Part shown: positions 51,476 to 60,458 of the stretch, piece after piece
How the letters are laid out: the number at the start of each line of letters is the position of its first letter
Position numbering within the stretch: the first letter of the stretch is position 1
Source: SPCO01 sp964579825
Lineage (GTDB): Bacteria; Chloroflexota; Limnocylindria; Limnocylindrales; CSP1-4
Direction: 5' to 3'
DNA length: 64,000 bases
Assembly: GCA_964579825.1 (NCBI GenBank)
Contig: CAZOHT010000002.1
Span: 88,462-152,461 of the forward strand
Notes under the pieces: generated by a model
Told to the model about the DNA's origin: nothing
Databases searched by the model: none
The model's input: only the letters and a program-made list of their open reading frames with translations
Position numbers and translations under genes: made by a program

Positions 51476-52780
51476 AGCGGCCTCGAGGTCGGCGACGATG
51501 GCGCCGGGCGTGAGTTGCTCATGGAGGAGCCGGCCGAACCTGGCCGGCTGGTCCGCCGCCGGGGCGAGGTCCAGCCAGCGCCGCAGGAGCGCCTCGCCCT
51601 CCGCGTAGACGAAGACGTAGGTCCGCCAGAGCGGGTGCTCGATGAACTCGAGGCGCTTGGCGGCGACGGTCGGCGAATACCGCCCGACGGTCACGAGATA
51701 GTCGAGGACCGCCTCGTGCGACCAGCCATCCGCGTGCCGCAGGATCGCGGCGTTTCCCCGGATGGCCAGGAGGGCGCGGCGCGGGTCAAGGAGCGCGACG
51801 GATCGCTCGGCGGCCTTTCGGGCGGCGGCTGGATCGTCGGCGATCGCCAGGCCGGCCCAGCCGTAGACGTCGATCAACAGATCCGCGACGGTGTCGTCCG
51901 GCGCGGCGAACCGCGCCCCGGCATCGGCGAGACCCTCGCTGATGAGGCACTCCGGCGTGTTGATGAGGAGGACCGACGCTTCGAGCCGCCCCTGCCGGTC
52001 GACCAGGTCCGCCTCCTTCCAGGCGTGTTCCAGGTGGTGGCCCGGATACGTCTCGTGGGCCACCGTGTGGAGCAGGTCGGTGGCGCGGACCGGCAGGTCC
52101 GTGTTGATGTCCACGCGGGACCGACGCCCGCCATCGAACCAGTTGTAGCCGGACCATGGTCGGCCGGTCACGAGCGACACCCGCAGGTCCTCGCCGTCCG
52201 GGAGCCCGAACAGCCCGGCGGCTCGGTCGCGGAAGCGCTCGACGAGGCGGTCGACGACCGCCGGCAGACGCACGACCGGGATGACGAACCGCGCATCCCA
52301 GTCGGCCAGGCGCTCCTCCAGCGACCCGGCGCCCGGCAGGAGCTCGTCGATGCGGGCGGCGGCGGCCTCGAACTCGCCGTCATCCCGACGCGGCGGCGCG
52401 AACGAGAAGCAGCGCTCGACATGATCAAGGTACGGGAGGGCGTCGCCGGCCAGCGCGCCCGCCTGCGTCTCCAGCGCCACGAGCTGGACGTCGAGCCAGT
52501 CGCGCCGGTCCGGTTCGGCGATCCCATCGGCCAGACGCGCGCGGAGCGCGGCGGCGTCATCGCGGAGGCGCGCGGCCGGGCGGAGCTGCTCCATGTCGAC
52601 CTGGGCCTTGAGATCGGCCGGCCCGAAGTACCCGTCGACGAGCCCCGAGATGTGCTGGTCCAGCCGAAGGGCCAGAAGCAGGTAGTCGCGGGCGATCGGG
52701 TCGGGCGATCGGACCGTGCGCCTCCCACCCATCGCCTGGGTCATCGCGGCATCGGAGGTCTTCGCGGCATCGGAGGTCAC
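51461..52780 (-). CDS. DUF885-family putative metallopeptidase
   Basis: 439 residues from GTG 52780 (GTGA overlap); ATG 52744 is an alternative. Zinc motif HETYPGHHLEH near residue 240 and downstream ECLISEGLAD supply the ligands. DUF885 members are M32-like gluzincins, mostly untested. No signal peptide, so cytoplasmic. The start region holds a repeated SDAA word. It is coupled to an unknown gene. Confidence 0.85.
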   Translation of the reverse strand: MTSDAAKTSDAAMTQAMGGRRTVRSPDPIARDYLLLALRLDQHISGLVDGYFGPADLKAQVDMEQLRPAARLRDDAAALRARLADGIAEPDRRDWLDVQLVALETQAGALAGDALPYLDHVERCFSFAPPRRDDGEFEAAAARIDELLPGAGSLEERLADWDARFVIPVVRLPAVVDRLVERFRDRAAGLFGLPDGEDLRVSLVTGRPWSGYNWFDGGRRSRVDINTDLPVRATDLLHTVAHETYPGHHLEHAWKEADLVDRQGRLEASVLLINTPECLISEGLADAGARFAAPDDTVADLLIDVYGWAGLAIADDPAAARKAAERSVALLDPRRALLAIRGNAAILRHADGWSHEAVLDYLVTVGRYSPTVAAKRLEFIEHPLWRTYVFVYAEGEALLRRWLDLAPAADQPARFGRLLHEQLTPGAIVADLEAASAGV

Positions 52781-53328
52781 CGCTGCATCCGATCCGGGCG
52801 TGGAGCCCTCGGCGCGTCGTGATCCTGGTGCGCGTCGGCCGCGCGACGAGCTTCGGCCAGGCGTTCGGCCAGGCCCGGATCCATCGGCAGCCCGGCGCGG
52901 TCCGGCGCGCGATCCACGGCGCCGCGTACGGCCGCTTCCCGCTCGCCCGTCGTGGCCCCTGCCTCGCGATCCGGCACGGACCCGCCCTCGCCGAGGCCGG
53001 GCCCGCCGGTCTCGCCCACGAACGGCATCCCCTGGCGCTCGACCGCGTCCAGGCTCATGCGCAGCGCGGCGGTCTTCTGTTCGGCGACCTCGCGGACGTA
53101 CGCGGCCTCCTCGTCGGCGGTCATCGGGCGTCCCCGGACGATCCCCTTCGGCTTGCCGACCATGAGCCACGCGAGGTGATAGCGATCCATGCTCCCCCAC
53201 GCGGTCGCCAATAGGTCGTCCGAGCGCTGCAGCCACACCTGGAGCGAGGGCAGCGACGGTGACGCGATCAAGCGAACGCCCTCGTCGATGAGCTGGCGGG
53301 TGGCCGAGATCAGGTCGTCGCGGGTCAT
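52777..53328 (-). CDS. Hypothetical protein, 183 residues
   Basis: No family recognised. The first 110 residues look globular and helical (LISATRQLIDEGVRLIASP, MDRYHLAWLMVGKPKG, TADEEAAYVREVAEQKTAALRMSL); the rest is charged and Pro/Gly-rich. It is linked to pabC upstream (ATGA) and to DUF885 downstream (GTGA). Confidence 0.7.
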   Translation of the reverse strand: MTRDDLISATRQLIDEGVRLIASPSLPSLQVWLQRSDDLLATAWGSMDRYHLAWLMVGKPKGIVRGRPMTADEEAAYVREVAEQKTAALRMSLDAVERQGMPFVGETGGPGLGEGGSVPDREAGATTGEREAAVRGAVDRAPDRAGLPMDPGLAERLAEARRAADAHQDHDAPRAPRPDRMQR

Positions 53329-54263
53329 CCGGCGCCGGCGTCGTGGAACAGCGACTCACGGTCCGCGCGGGCCCGGAGCGTCCAGGGACCCGGAACGCCA
53401 TCGCCGATCGGCACGCCATCGAACCGCGTCACGGGCAGGACGCCGGCCACGCTGGAGCACAGGAACGCCTCGTCGGCGTCGGCCAGGTCCGCCCGGGTGA
53501 GGTGGGCTTCCACCGGGCGAAGTCCGACACGCTCGGCCCAACCCAGCAGCCACGAGCGGGTGGTGCCGGCCAGGATCGCGCAGTCGAGTGACGGCGTGGC
53601 GAGTTCCTCCCGGCCGTCCGCGGCGGACGGTCGGACCAGGAAGAGGTTGGCGCTGGTCGCCTCCGAGAGGCGGTCGTCGATGGTCAGGAAGAGCGCATCG
53701 TCCGCGCCCGCACGCCTGGCCTCGAGTCGGGCGTAGACGTACTCGGCGCGCGACGTCGTCTTGAGCGCCGCCAGCGGGCTCTGCGGGTCCCGTCGGACCG
53801 CGGAGGTCGCGAGATGCAGGCCGGTCGACAGGTGCCCGCTCGGCGCCGCCGCCACCGGCCAGGCCTGGATGACCACCGTGGCGTCAGGCGACTCGTTCGG
53901 TGGCAGGATCCCACGACCGGTGAAGACGCCGCGGCTCACCGTGATCCGGATCGAGGCGTCCCCGTCGGGGCCGTCGAGGCCTTCCGCCTCGAGCAGCACC
54001 GTGATCCCGTCCGCGACGAGCCGCTCGAGGTCCGCCGGGAGCGGGATCTCCAGGCCCGCGGCGGATCGGCGTAGGCGGGCAAGGTGTTCGGCCAGCTCGG
54101 TCGGTCGACCGCCCGACGCCCGCAGCGTCTCGAAGATGCCGTCGCCCAGCTGGAACCCGCGGTCGAATGCGGAGATGTGCGGCGCGTCGGCCGCCAGCAA
54201 GCGCCCGTCGACCCATGCGAACGCCGGCGGTGTCGGGAACGCCGGGTGCAACGGACCCGTCAC
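53325..54263 (-). CDS. pabC: Class IV aminotransferase, aminodeoxychorismate lyase
   Basis: 312 residues. PLP lysine in LKTTSRAEYV, the class IV motif ISAFDRGFQLGDGIFETLR at the N-terminus and LSEATSANLFLV in the middle. The upstream gene is pabB (GTGA overlap), so release of 4-aminobenzoate from aminodeoxychorismate is the best assignment. D-amino acid transaminase is the main alternative. Confidence 0.85.
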   Translation of the reverse strand: MTGPLHPAFPTPPAFAWVDGRLLAADAPHISAFDRGFQLGDGIFETLRASGGRPTELAEHLARLRRSAAGLEIPLPADLERLVADGITVLLEAEGLDGPDGDASIRITVSRGVFTGRGILPPNESPDATVVIQAWPVAAAPSGHLSTGLHLATSAVRRDPQSPLAALKTTSRAEYVYARLEARRAGADDALFLTIDDRLSEATSANLFLVRPSAADGREELATPSLDCAILAGTTRSWLLGWAERVGLRPVEAHLTRADLADADEAFLCSSVAGVLPVTRFDGVPIGDGVPGPWTLRARADRESLFHDAGAG

Positions 54264-55723
54264 ACCACCTCCACGCCGCCGATGGCGCTCAGGGGACCAC
54301 GGGCCTTGGCCACGGTCTCGTCCCACTCGGCGGCCGGGTCGCTCCGGTACGTGATGCCACCGCCGACGTGCAGCGTCAGCCGTCGCCCGTCGGCCACGAA
54401 CGTCCGGATGAGGATGCTGGTCTGCATGGCCCCGTCCGGCCCGATCCAGCCGAGGGCGCCGGTGTACGGGCCGCGACGGACCGGCTCCAGCTCCTCGAGG
54501 ATCTCCATCGCCCGGATCTTGGGCGCACCAGTGATCGAACCGCCGGGGAACGAGGCCGCCAGCAGGTCGAACGCGTCCTGGCCATCGGCGAGCACCCCAG
54601 TGACCGTCGACACGAGGTGCTGGACGGCCGCGGTCCGCTCGAGGCGGCATAGTCGCGGGACGCGGACACTCCCCGGGCGACAGACACGACCGAGGTCGTT
54701 GCGCAGCACGTCCACGATCATCACGTTCTCGGCGCGGTCCTTGGTGCTGGCGAGGAGTTCGCGGGCGAGGGCCCGGTCCTCGTCGCGCGTCGCGCCACGC
54801 GGCCGGGTGCCCTTGATCGGGTCCGTGGAGACGACCCCGTCGGCATCCACGGACAGGAACGGTTCCGGCGACGCGGACAACAGCCCACGCGGCCGGCCGC
54901 TCAACGGCCCCGGGCCCAGCGACAGGTACGCCGAGAACAACGACGGATCGCCGGTCCGCAGGCGCCGGTACAGGTCCCACGGTTCCCCATCGAACGCCGT
55001 CTCGAGCCGCCGCGTGAGGTTGGCCTGGTAGATGTCTCCCCCCGCGATCCGCTCGCGGACCGTCTGGACGCCGGCTTCGTACTGCGCGCGGGAGAGACCG
55101 GATCGGAACGGCATCCGAGACTCGCCGGCCGGCCCTCGGGTCGCGGCGGCGGCCTCGTGCCCGGACGCGGGATCGGACGCCGGCCTGGACATCGGGTCCA
55201 GCAACCGGGCATGGACGTCGTCGAGCCGTCGAGCCAGCCGGCGTCCGTCCCCATCGAGCGCCCGCCCGCCCAGCCAGGCGAACCCGGTCCGTCGATCCCA
55301 GGCGACCACCCAATCGTGCAGGGCCAGCCGAAGCGGTGGCAGGTCCTGGTCCGGAGCGGCGATGGCCGGCAGGCGCTCGAACGCCCCGCCCAGGTCGTAG
55401 CCGAGGAACCCGACCAGCCCGCCGAGGAACCGCGGCGCATCGGCGGGCACGACCGGCGTCGCGTCCAGCCGGCTCACCAGGCCGCGGGCGACCGCGAACG
55501 GGTCCGGCCCCGCAGCGATCGATTCGAGGACCGCGATCGGATCGGCGGTCAGGTAACTCCAGCGCGCGTTGCGCCCGGGTCGGGCGCTCTCGAACAGGGC
55601 CAGGCCCGGAAGGTCGCGGAACGCCTCGGCGGCATCGATCGGCCGCATGGCCGCGATCCGGTCGGGCAGGCGCCGCAGCCGCAACGTGGCGGTCGTGTCG
55701 CGCGGGTTCGGGCTGGGGATCAC
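54260..55723 (-). CDS. pabB: Aminodeoxychorismate synthase component I
   Basis: 487 residues, chorismate-binding fold. Catalytic Lys in PIKGTRPRG, plus IYQANLTRR, SPEPFL, ENVMIVDVLRNDLGRVC and the C-terminal GGGITYRSDP. The PIKGT version of the motif marks PabB against TrpE. Glutaminase PabA is not in the window. Provides 4-aminobenzoate for folate. Confidence 0.92.
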   Translation of the reverse strand: MIPSPNPRDTTATLRLRRLPDRIAAMRPIDAAEAFRDLPGLALFESARPGRNARWSYLTADPIAVLESIAAGPDPFAVARGLVSRLDATPVVPADAPRFLGGLVGFLGYDLGGAFERLPAIAAPDQDLPPLRLALHDWVVAWDRRTGFAWLGGRALDGDGRRLARRLDDVHARLLDPMSRPASDPASGHEAAAATRGPAGESRMPFRSGLSRAQYEAGVQTVRERIAGGDIYQANLTRRLETAFDGEPWDLYRRLRTGDPSLFSAYLSLGPGPLSGRPRGLLSASPEPFLSVDADGVVSTDPIKGTRPRGATRDEDRALARELLASTKDRAENVMIVDVLRNDLGRVCRPGSVRVPRLCRLERTAAVQHLVSTVTGVLADGQDAFDLLAASFPGGSITGAPKIRAMEILEELEPVRRGPYTGALGWIGPDGAMQTSILIRTFVADGRRLTLHVGGGITYRSDPAAEWDETVAKARGPLSAIGGVEVV

Positions 55724-55774
55724 CGACGGATGATACGGCTGCCTCCCGAGTCAGCGCCGTCGGCGGCGGCCCGC

Positions 55775-55780
55775 TAGCAT
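55775..55780 (+). promoter_or_regulatory. -10 box TAGCAT, probable leaderless start
   Basis: TAGCAT ends six bases before ATG 55787, the same geometry as at 12644 and 29763. Confidence 0.5.
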
Positions 55781-55786
55781 CCTCGG

Positions 55787-56923
55787 ATGCGCAGTCGCAA
55801 CCTTGGCATCGTCATCGGGCGTGGCCGACCCGGCCCACTCGACGCCATCACGGACGTCGCGGGCGTCCGCGTGGGTCACACCACGCTCATCTCCGGCGAG
55901 GGTCCGCTCGTCGTCGGCCAGGGTCCCGTCCGGACGGGCGTGACCGTGGTCGTGCCGCGCGGCGATGGCGATGCGCGCGAACCGGTCTTCGCCGGGTGTC
56001 ATCGTCTCAACGGCAACGGCGAGTTGACGGGTCTCGAGTGGGTCCGCGAGTCCGGCATGCTCACGAGCCCGATCGCGATCACCAACACCCACAGCGTGGG
56101 GGTGGTCCGCGATGCGCTGGTCGCCGCCGCCCTGGACGAGGGAGAGCCGACGAGTTCCTGGTGGTCCCTGCCGGTCGTCGGCGAGACCTACGACGGGCTG
56201 CTCAACGACATGAACGGATTCCACGTCCGGGCCGAGCACCTCCACGCGGCCCTCGCGGCGGCGGCCGGTGGACCCGTCGCGGAGGGTGGCGTCGGCGGTG
56301 GCACTGGGATGATCTGCCACGAGTTCAAGGGCGGCATCGGGACCGCGTCGCGGGTCATCCCCGACGAGCTCGGCGGGTTCACGGTCGGGGCACTCGTGCA
56401 GGCCAACTACGGCAAGCGCGAGTGGCTGCGCGTGGACGGCGTGCCGGTCGGCGCCGAGATCGGCCGAGACGAGGTCCCCAGCCCGTACGATCAGGCCGAA
56501 ACGCTTCGAGCGCCGACCCCGCCGCCCGGTTCGGGCTCGATCATCGTCGTGCTCGCGACCGACGCCCCGCTGCTCCCCCACCAGTGCGAACGGCTGGCCC
56601 AGCGGGCCGGGCTCGGGATCGCCCGCGCCGGGGGCACCGGCGGCCACACCAGCGGCGACCTGTTCATCGCGTTCTCGACCGGCAACCGGCTGCCGCAGGA
56701 ACTCGACGAGCGCCCGCGAACCATCACGTACGACGTGAAGGCGGTCGGCGACGGGGTCATCGATGCCCTGTTCGACGGGGCGATCGAGGCGGCCGAGGAG
56801 GCGATCATCAACGCCCTGGTCGCGGCTCAGACGACCATCGGTCGGGACGGCATCACGGCCCATGCCCTCCCGCACGACCGGCTGCTCGACGTCATGACCC
56901 GCTACGGCCGAGGGCCGCGCTAA
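55787..56923 (+). CDS. P1/DmpA-family aminopeptidase (S58)
   Basis: 378 residues. N-terminal nucleophile hydrolase that cuts itself before a Ser; the site is probably the Gly-Ser in PGSGSIIVVLATDAPL near residue 247. Also AITNTHSVGVV and GGVGGGTGMICHEFKGGIGTA. Members release N-terminal D- or L-amino acids or beta-peptides. No signal peptide. Monocistronic. Confidence 0.9.
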   Translation: MRSRNLGIVIGRGRPGPLDAITDVAGVRVGHTTLISGEGPLVVGQGPVRTGVTVVVPRGDGDAREPVFAGCHRLNGNGELTGLEWVRESGMLTSPIAITNTHSVGVVRDALVAAALDEGEPTSSWWSLPVVGETYDGLLNDMNGFHVRAEHLHAALAAAAGGPVAEGGVGGGTGMICHEFKGGIGTASRVIPDELGGFTVGALVQANYGKREWLRVDGVPVGAEIGRDEVPSPYDQAETLRAPTPPPGSGSIIVVLATDAPLLPHQCERLAQRAGLGIARAGGTGGHTSGDLFIAFSTGNRLPQELDERPRTITYDVKAVGDGVIDALFDGAIEAAEEAIINALVAAQTTIGRDGITAHALPHDRLLDVMTRYGRGPR

Positions 56924-57214
56924 GCGACCGTCGTCTTCAGGCATTTCGCGCGCCACGGCGGGGGCTCCGCGGCCCAGGGCGCGGCCCATGCGGCGGCCCA
57001 AGGGCGCGGCCCAGGGCGCGGGTTTCCTGCCATTCGTCCATCTCTTGCACCTTCGGCCCGTTCGGGACCCGGGCTGCGGCCAGAACGGCGACCCAAGGGC
57101 ATTCGTCCGAGCGTGGACTGGTCGACCTGACTCGCCCTGGTCAGCGTTCGAGCCTCGGATCGACCCCGACACCACACCCAATGTTCACCAGGTGGACGAT
57201 CGGCAGGAAAGTTG

Positions 57215-57272
57215 GCGGGTCGGGCGGGTCGGGCGGGTCGGGCGGGTCGGACGGGTCGGGCGGGTCGGACGG
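57215..57272. repeat. 9-base G-rich tandem repeat, six copies
   Basis: Six units of GCGGGTCGG, two beginning with A. Regular GGG runs give G-quadruplex potential. Although the period is three codons, flanking composition and context do not suggest coding. Confidence 0.85.
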
Positions 57273-57332
57273 AACCCGCCAGTGCTGAACGCGGCCCGTG
57301 CCTCTTGCCCGGCCTGACGACCCGGGAATCGA

Positions 57333-57358
57333 ACGACGGGCCTCGCAAGGCCCGTCGT
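57333..57358. terminator. Bidirectional hairpin terminator candidate
   Basis: Perfect 10-base stem ACGACGGGCC / GGCCCGTCGT with a 6-base loop, 39 bases beyond the sseA stop on the minus strand. Weak T-rich tract after it on that strand. Confidence 0.65.
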
Positions 57359-57396
57359 CATGGACTGGTGGATGACCCGGCGACCCGGGCCTGCGG

Positions 57397-58260
57397 TCAG
57401 CTGACGGCGACCGGTGCCGGCTTCTCGATCGGGACGCCGATCAGGCTGCCGTACTCGGTCCACGAGCCGTCGTAGTTGCGGACCCGCTTGTAGCCGAGCA
57501 GCTCGTGCAGGACGAACCAGCTGTGGCTGGAGCGCTCGCCGATCCGGCAGTAGGCGATGACGTCCTTGTCGGCGGTGATGCCCTTGGCCTCGTACAGCGT
57601 GGCGAGGTCCTCGGCACTCTTGAACGTGCCGTCCTCCTTGACCGTCTGGGCCCACGGGATCGATGCGGCGCCCGGGATGTGGCCGGCGCGCTGGGCCGTC
57701 TCGCTCATGCCCGGAGGCGCGATGATCTCGCCGTTGAACTCGGCCGGCGAGCGGACGTCCACCAATGCCAGGGTGGGGTCATCCAGGCGCGGCAGGATGT
57801 CGTCGCGGAACGCCCGCAGGCTGAAGTCCGCCTCGGGCAGCTCGTAGCCGGTCGCGTCGTAGGTGACCTCGTCGACCGACAGCGGCAGGCCGTTGTCCAG
57901 CCAGAACTTGCGGCCGCCGTTGATGATCCGGACGTCCTTGTGGCCATACAGCTTCAGCTGCCAGTACGCCCAGGCCGCGAACCAGTTGTTGTTGTCGCCG
58001 TACAGGGCGATCGTCGTGTCCGGCCCGATGCCCGACGCCGACAGCAGCGCGCTGAACTCCTCGCGGCCGGCGATGTCGCGCCGGATGCCGTCGGACAGCT
58101 GGCTCGTCCAGTTCCAGGCGACGGCGCCCGGGATGTGGCTCTGCTCGAAGCTGGTCGTATCGACATCGACCTCGACGAAGCGGACGTTCGGGTCGGTCAG
58201 GTGGGCCTGCGCCCAGTCGGCGTCGACGAGGGCGTCGTCGTTGGCGTATCCGAGACTCAT
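57397..58260 (-). CDS. sseA: Thiosulfate/3-mercaptopyruvate sulfurtransferase
   Basis: 287 residues, two rhodanese domains. N-terminal inactive domain with HIPGAVAWNW, C-terminal catalytic loop YCRIGERSSH with the active Cys near residue 240. The CRxGxR loop fits thiosulfate sulfurtransferases. ATG 58260 precedes MSLGYANDD. Sulfur metabolism links it loosely to the cys and suf genes. Confidence 0.9.
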   Translation of the reverse strand: MSLGYANDDALVDADWAQAHLTDPNVRFVEVDVDTTSFEQSHIPGAVAWNWTSQLSDGIRRDIAGREEFSALLSASGIGPDTTIALYGDNNNWFAAWAYWQLKLYGHKDVRIINGGRKFWLDNGLPLSVDEVTYDATGYELPEADFSLRAFRDDILPRLDDPTLALVDVRSPAEFNGEIIAPPGMSETAQRAGHIPGAASIPWAQTVKEDGTFKSAEDLATLYEAKGITADKDVIAYCRIGERSSHSWFVLHELLGYKRVRNYDGSWTEYGSLIGVPIEKPAPVAVS

Positions 58261-58364
58261 GGGTTCGATCCTTTCAGGGGCTTGGGGATGGGGGTGGGGC
58301 TGGGTGAGGCGCCCGACGCGATCCGGTCGGGGTCGTTCGCTTGGGTCGCGGCTGGCGGTGAAGG

Positions 58365-58847
58365 TCAGTCGCCGGACGACGGTCGGTCGCGGCGGCTGAA
58401 CTCGGCCAGCCGCTCGGTACAGGACGCGGCCTCGCGAGCCGCCTGGCGGACGATCCACGGATCGACCCGGCTGGAGTCCTCGATGGTCAGGGTCGGACCG
58501 GACGGCCCGTCCTCCACGATGATCCCGGAGCTGTTGCGGTAGTCCGTCATCCAGTTGGCCTGGAGCTGGAGGGCCACATCGGCGACCACCGGGACGCTGA
58601 ACAGCCAGTCGAGGTACGTCGCGTTCAACCGGTCGACGATGTCGGCCAGGCGGACCGGTCGCCCCCGCTCGACGCGCGCGAGCAGGTGGACGACGCGCAC
58701 GGCCGTGAACGGGTCGCCAGATTCGGCGATCGTCGGCGGGGTGAACGATGGATCCGGCAGGCCGTCGGGGGCGGGGCGCAGGGCGCCGAGGCCGATGGTC
58801 GCGCTGGAAGCGGCTGTCACGGGGTCGGTCATCTCCGACTGGTTCAC
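58365..58847 (-). CDS. Hypothetical protein, about 160 residues
   Basis: No family recognised. The region VRLADIVDRLNATYLDWLFSVPVVADVALQLQANWMTDY is helical and hydrophobic in part, and the tail is charged. GTG 58847 or ATG 58832 may be the start; neither has a good ribosome site. It is 104 bases upstream of sseA on the same strand and diverges from the S41 protease gene. Confidence 0.6.
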   Translation of the reverse strand: MNQSEMTDPVTAASSATIGLGALRPAPDGLPDPSFTPPTIAESGDPFTAVRVVHLLARVERGRPVRLADIVDRLNATYLDWLFSVPVVADVALQLQANWMTDYRNSSGIIVEDGPSGPTLTIEDSSRVDPWIVRQAAREAASCTERLAEFSRRDRPSSGD

Positions 58848-59034
58848 TAGGGATTGCGAAGCCTACCACCGAGACCGAACGGTCGCCAGCGCGGCGGCGC
58901 GGACGGTCAACGAACCTTCACCTTCCCGATATCGCTTCTGGCGAGACGGTGCGACATGCTGGCCGTGGCCGGTCATGATGTCCGGCGATGGACCGCTTGC
59001 GGGCCATCTGATCGTCGCCACGACACGAGAGTTG

Positions 59035-60408
59035 ATGACCTTCATGGACCCCGAACGGATCCAGGCCTTTCCGACCACCGACGCCGAACCGCCGGCTGCG
59101 ACTTCTGTCGTGACCGGTCCCTCCCAGGTTCCGACGTCTCCGGCGGGGGGTCGCGGACGCCGGTCGTGGGGCCGTAAAGCGTTCGTCGGTCTCGCGCTCG
59201 TGGCGACGTTCACAGTCGGGATCGGGGTCGGCCAGCTCGCGCCGTCCGTCTTGGGCGGTGGGACTGCCACCCCGAACCCTTCCTCCGCCGAACTCAAGGT
59301 CTTCCAGGAAGCCTGGGATTCGATCCACCAGAACTACGTGGGTCGGGCCGACCTCGACGACCAGGAACTCATCTACGGCGCGATCAACGGCCTGACCGAG
59401 GCCGTCGGCGACACCGGCCACACCTCGTTCATGACCCCCGAGGAGCGGGCCGCGCGCAACAACGCGCTGTCGGGCTCCTACGTCGGCATCGGCGTCCGGG
59501 TGGACGCCACCGAGGACGGGCTCCCGAAGGTGGTCAGCGTCTTCCCGAACAGCCCGGCCGAGAAGGCCGGGATCGCGGCCGGCGATGTCATCGTCAAGGT
59601 GGACGGCGTGGCATCCGAGGGCCGCGACCTGGACGATGTCCTGGCGACGGTCCGCGGCGAGGCCGGGACCGATGTCACCATCGTCGTCAAGGCGGACGGC
59701 ACCGGGCCAGAGCGCAGCTACACCCTCACCCGGGCGGACGTCGCCCTCGAGCCCGTCTCGTGGGTCATGGTCCCGGGCACGAAGACCGCCCAGCTCTACC
59801 TCGACTCGTTCTCGACGGGTTCGGCCGACCTGGTCATCGCCGCCCTCAAGGAGATCAAGGCGGCCGGCGCGGAGGCGCTCATCTTCGATCTGCGCGGCAA
59901 CCCGGGCGGCTACGTCAATGAGGCGGTCGCCATCGCCAGCCAGTTCCTGACGGGCGGCGTCGTCTACATCGATCGCGACGCGGACGGCAAGGAGACCCCG
60001 CAGAACGTCACCGAGGGCGGCGTCGCGCAGGACATCCCGATGGTCGTCCTGGTCGATGAGAACTCCGCCAGCTCGTCCGAGATCGTCTCGGGCGCGCTGC
60101 AGGACGCGGGCCGAGCCCAGATCGTCGGCGTGACGACGTACGGCACCGGGACCGTGCTGGGCGAGTACGTCCTGTCGGACGGGTCCGCGCTGCGCATCGG
60201 GACGGTCGAGTGGCTCACCCCCAAGGGTCGCCAGATCTGGCACAACGGCATCACGCCGGACGTGATCGTGGAGCGCGCCAGCGACGTCCAGCCGCTCCTG
60301 CCGGACGACGTCCGGAACCTCACCGCCGCCGAGATCAAGACGATCACCGACCCGCAGCTCGCGAAGGCGATCGAACTGAGCCGGATCCGCCTGGGCGAGA
60401 CGCCCTAG
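59035..60408 (+). CDS. S41 C-terminal processing peptidase-like, altered dyad
   Basis: 457 residues from ATG 59035 (58978 and 59044 possible). One N-terminal membrane anchor near residue 45-65, a PDZ domain (about 145-230: SYVGIGVRVD and AAGDVIVKVDG), then the S41 protease fold. The Ser nucleophile lies in ENSASSSEIV near residue 346. The partner Lys, normally in FGKG, is replaced: the motif reads TYGTGTVLGEY near 369. The protein may be an inactive homologue or use another base. Faces the outside of the membrane. Confidence 0.9.
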   Translation: MTFMDPERIQAFPTTDAEPPAATSVVTGPSQVPTSPAGGRGRRSWGRKAFVGLALVATFTVGIGVGQLAPSVLGGGTATPNPSSAELKVFQEAWDSIHQNYVGRADLDDQELIYGAINGLTEAVGDTGHTSFMTPEERAARNNALSGSYVGIGVRVDATEDGLPKVVSVFPNSPAEKAGIAAGDVIVKVDGVASEGRDLDDVLATVRGEAGTDVTIVVKADGTGPERSYTLTRADVALEPVSWVMVPGTKTAQLYLDSFSTGSADLVIAALKEIKAAGAEALIFDLRGNPGGYVNEAVAIASQFLTGGVVYIDRDADGKETPQNVTEGGVAQDIPMVVLVDENSASSSEIVSGALQDAGRAQIVGVTTYGTGTVLGEYVLSDGSALRIGTVEWLTPKGRQIWHNGITPDVIVERASDVQPLLPDDVRNLTAAEIKTITDPQLAKAIELSRIRLGETP

Positions 60409-60423
60409 CGCTTCGCCGGGTCG
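60404..60423. repeat. 20-base direct repeat, left copy
   Basis: CCTAGCGCTTCGCCGGGTCG, containing the S41 protease stop codon. The same 20 bases recur at 63905-63924 in the same orientation, so the pair brackets the cyclase-ATPase gene. Confidence 0.8.
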
Positions 60424-60445
60424 CCCCTGAGCGACGATCGATTCG

Positions 60446-60451
60446 TACACT
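60446..60451 (+). promoter_or_regulatory. -10 box TACACT, probable leaderless start
   Basis: TACACT ends seven bases before ATG 60459. Confidence 0.45.
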
Positions 60452-60458
60452 CCGTGGC

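Larger units (their letters stand above)
56924..57396. other. Intergenic region with G-rich repeats and a terminator
   Basis: 473 bases between convergent genes. It contains a GGCGGCCC-type degenerate repeat (about 56960-57020), a 9-base tandem repeat (57215-57272) and a strong hairpin (57333-57358). No gene seen. Confidence 0.6.

Noticed and set aside
57320..57360. tRNA-like T-loop on the minus strand (GTTCGATTCCC)
   Set aside because: The bases flanking the loop cannot form a T-stem, and no acceptor or anticodon arm fits. The hairpin there is better read as a terminator.
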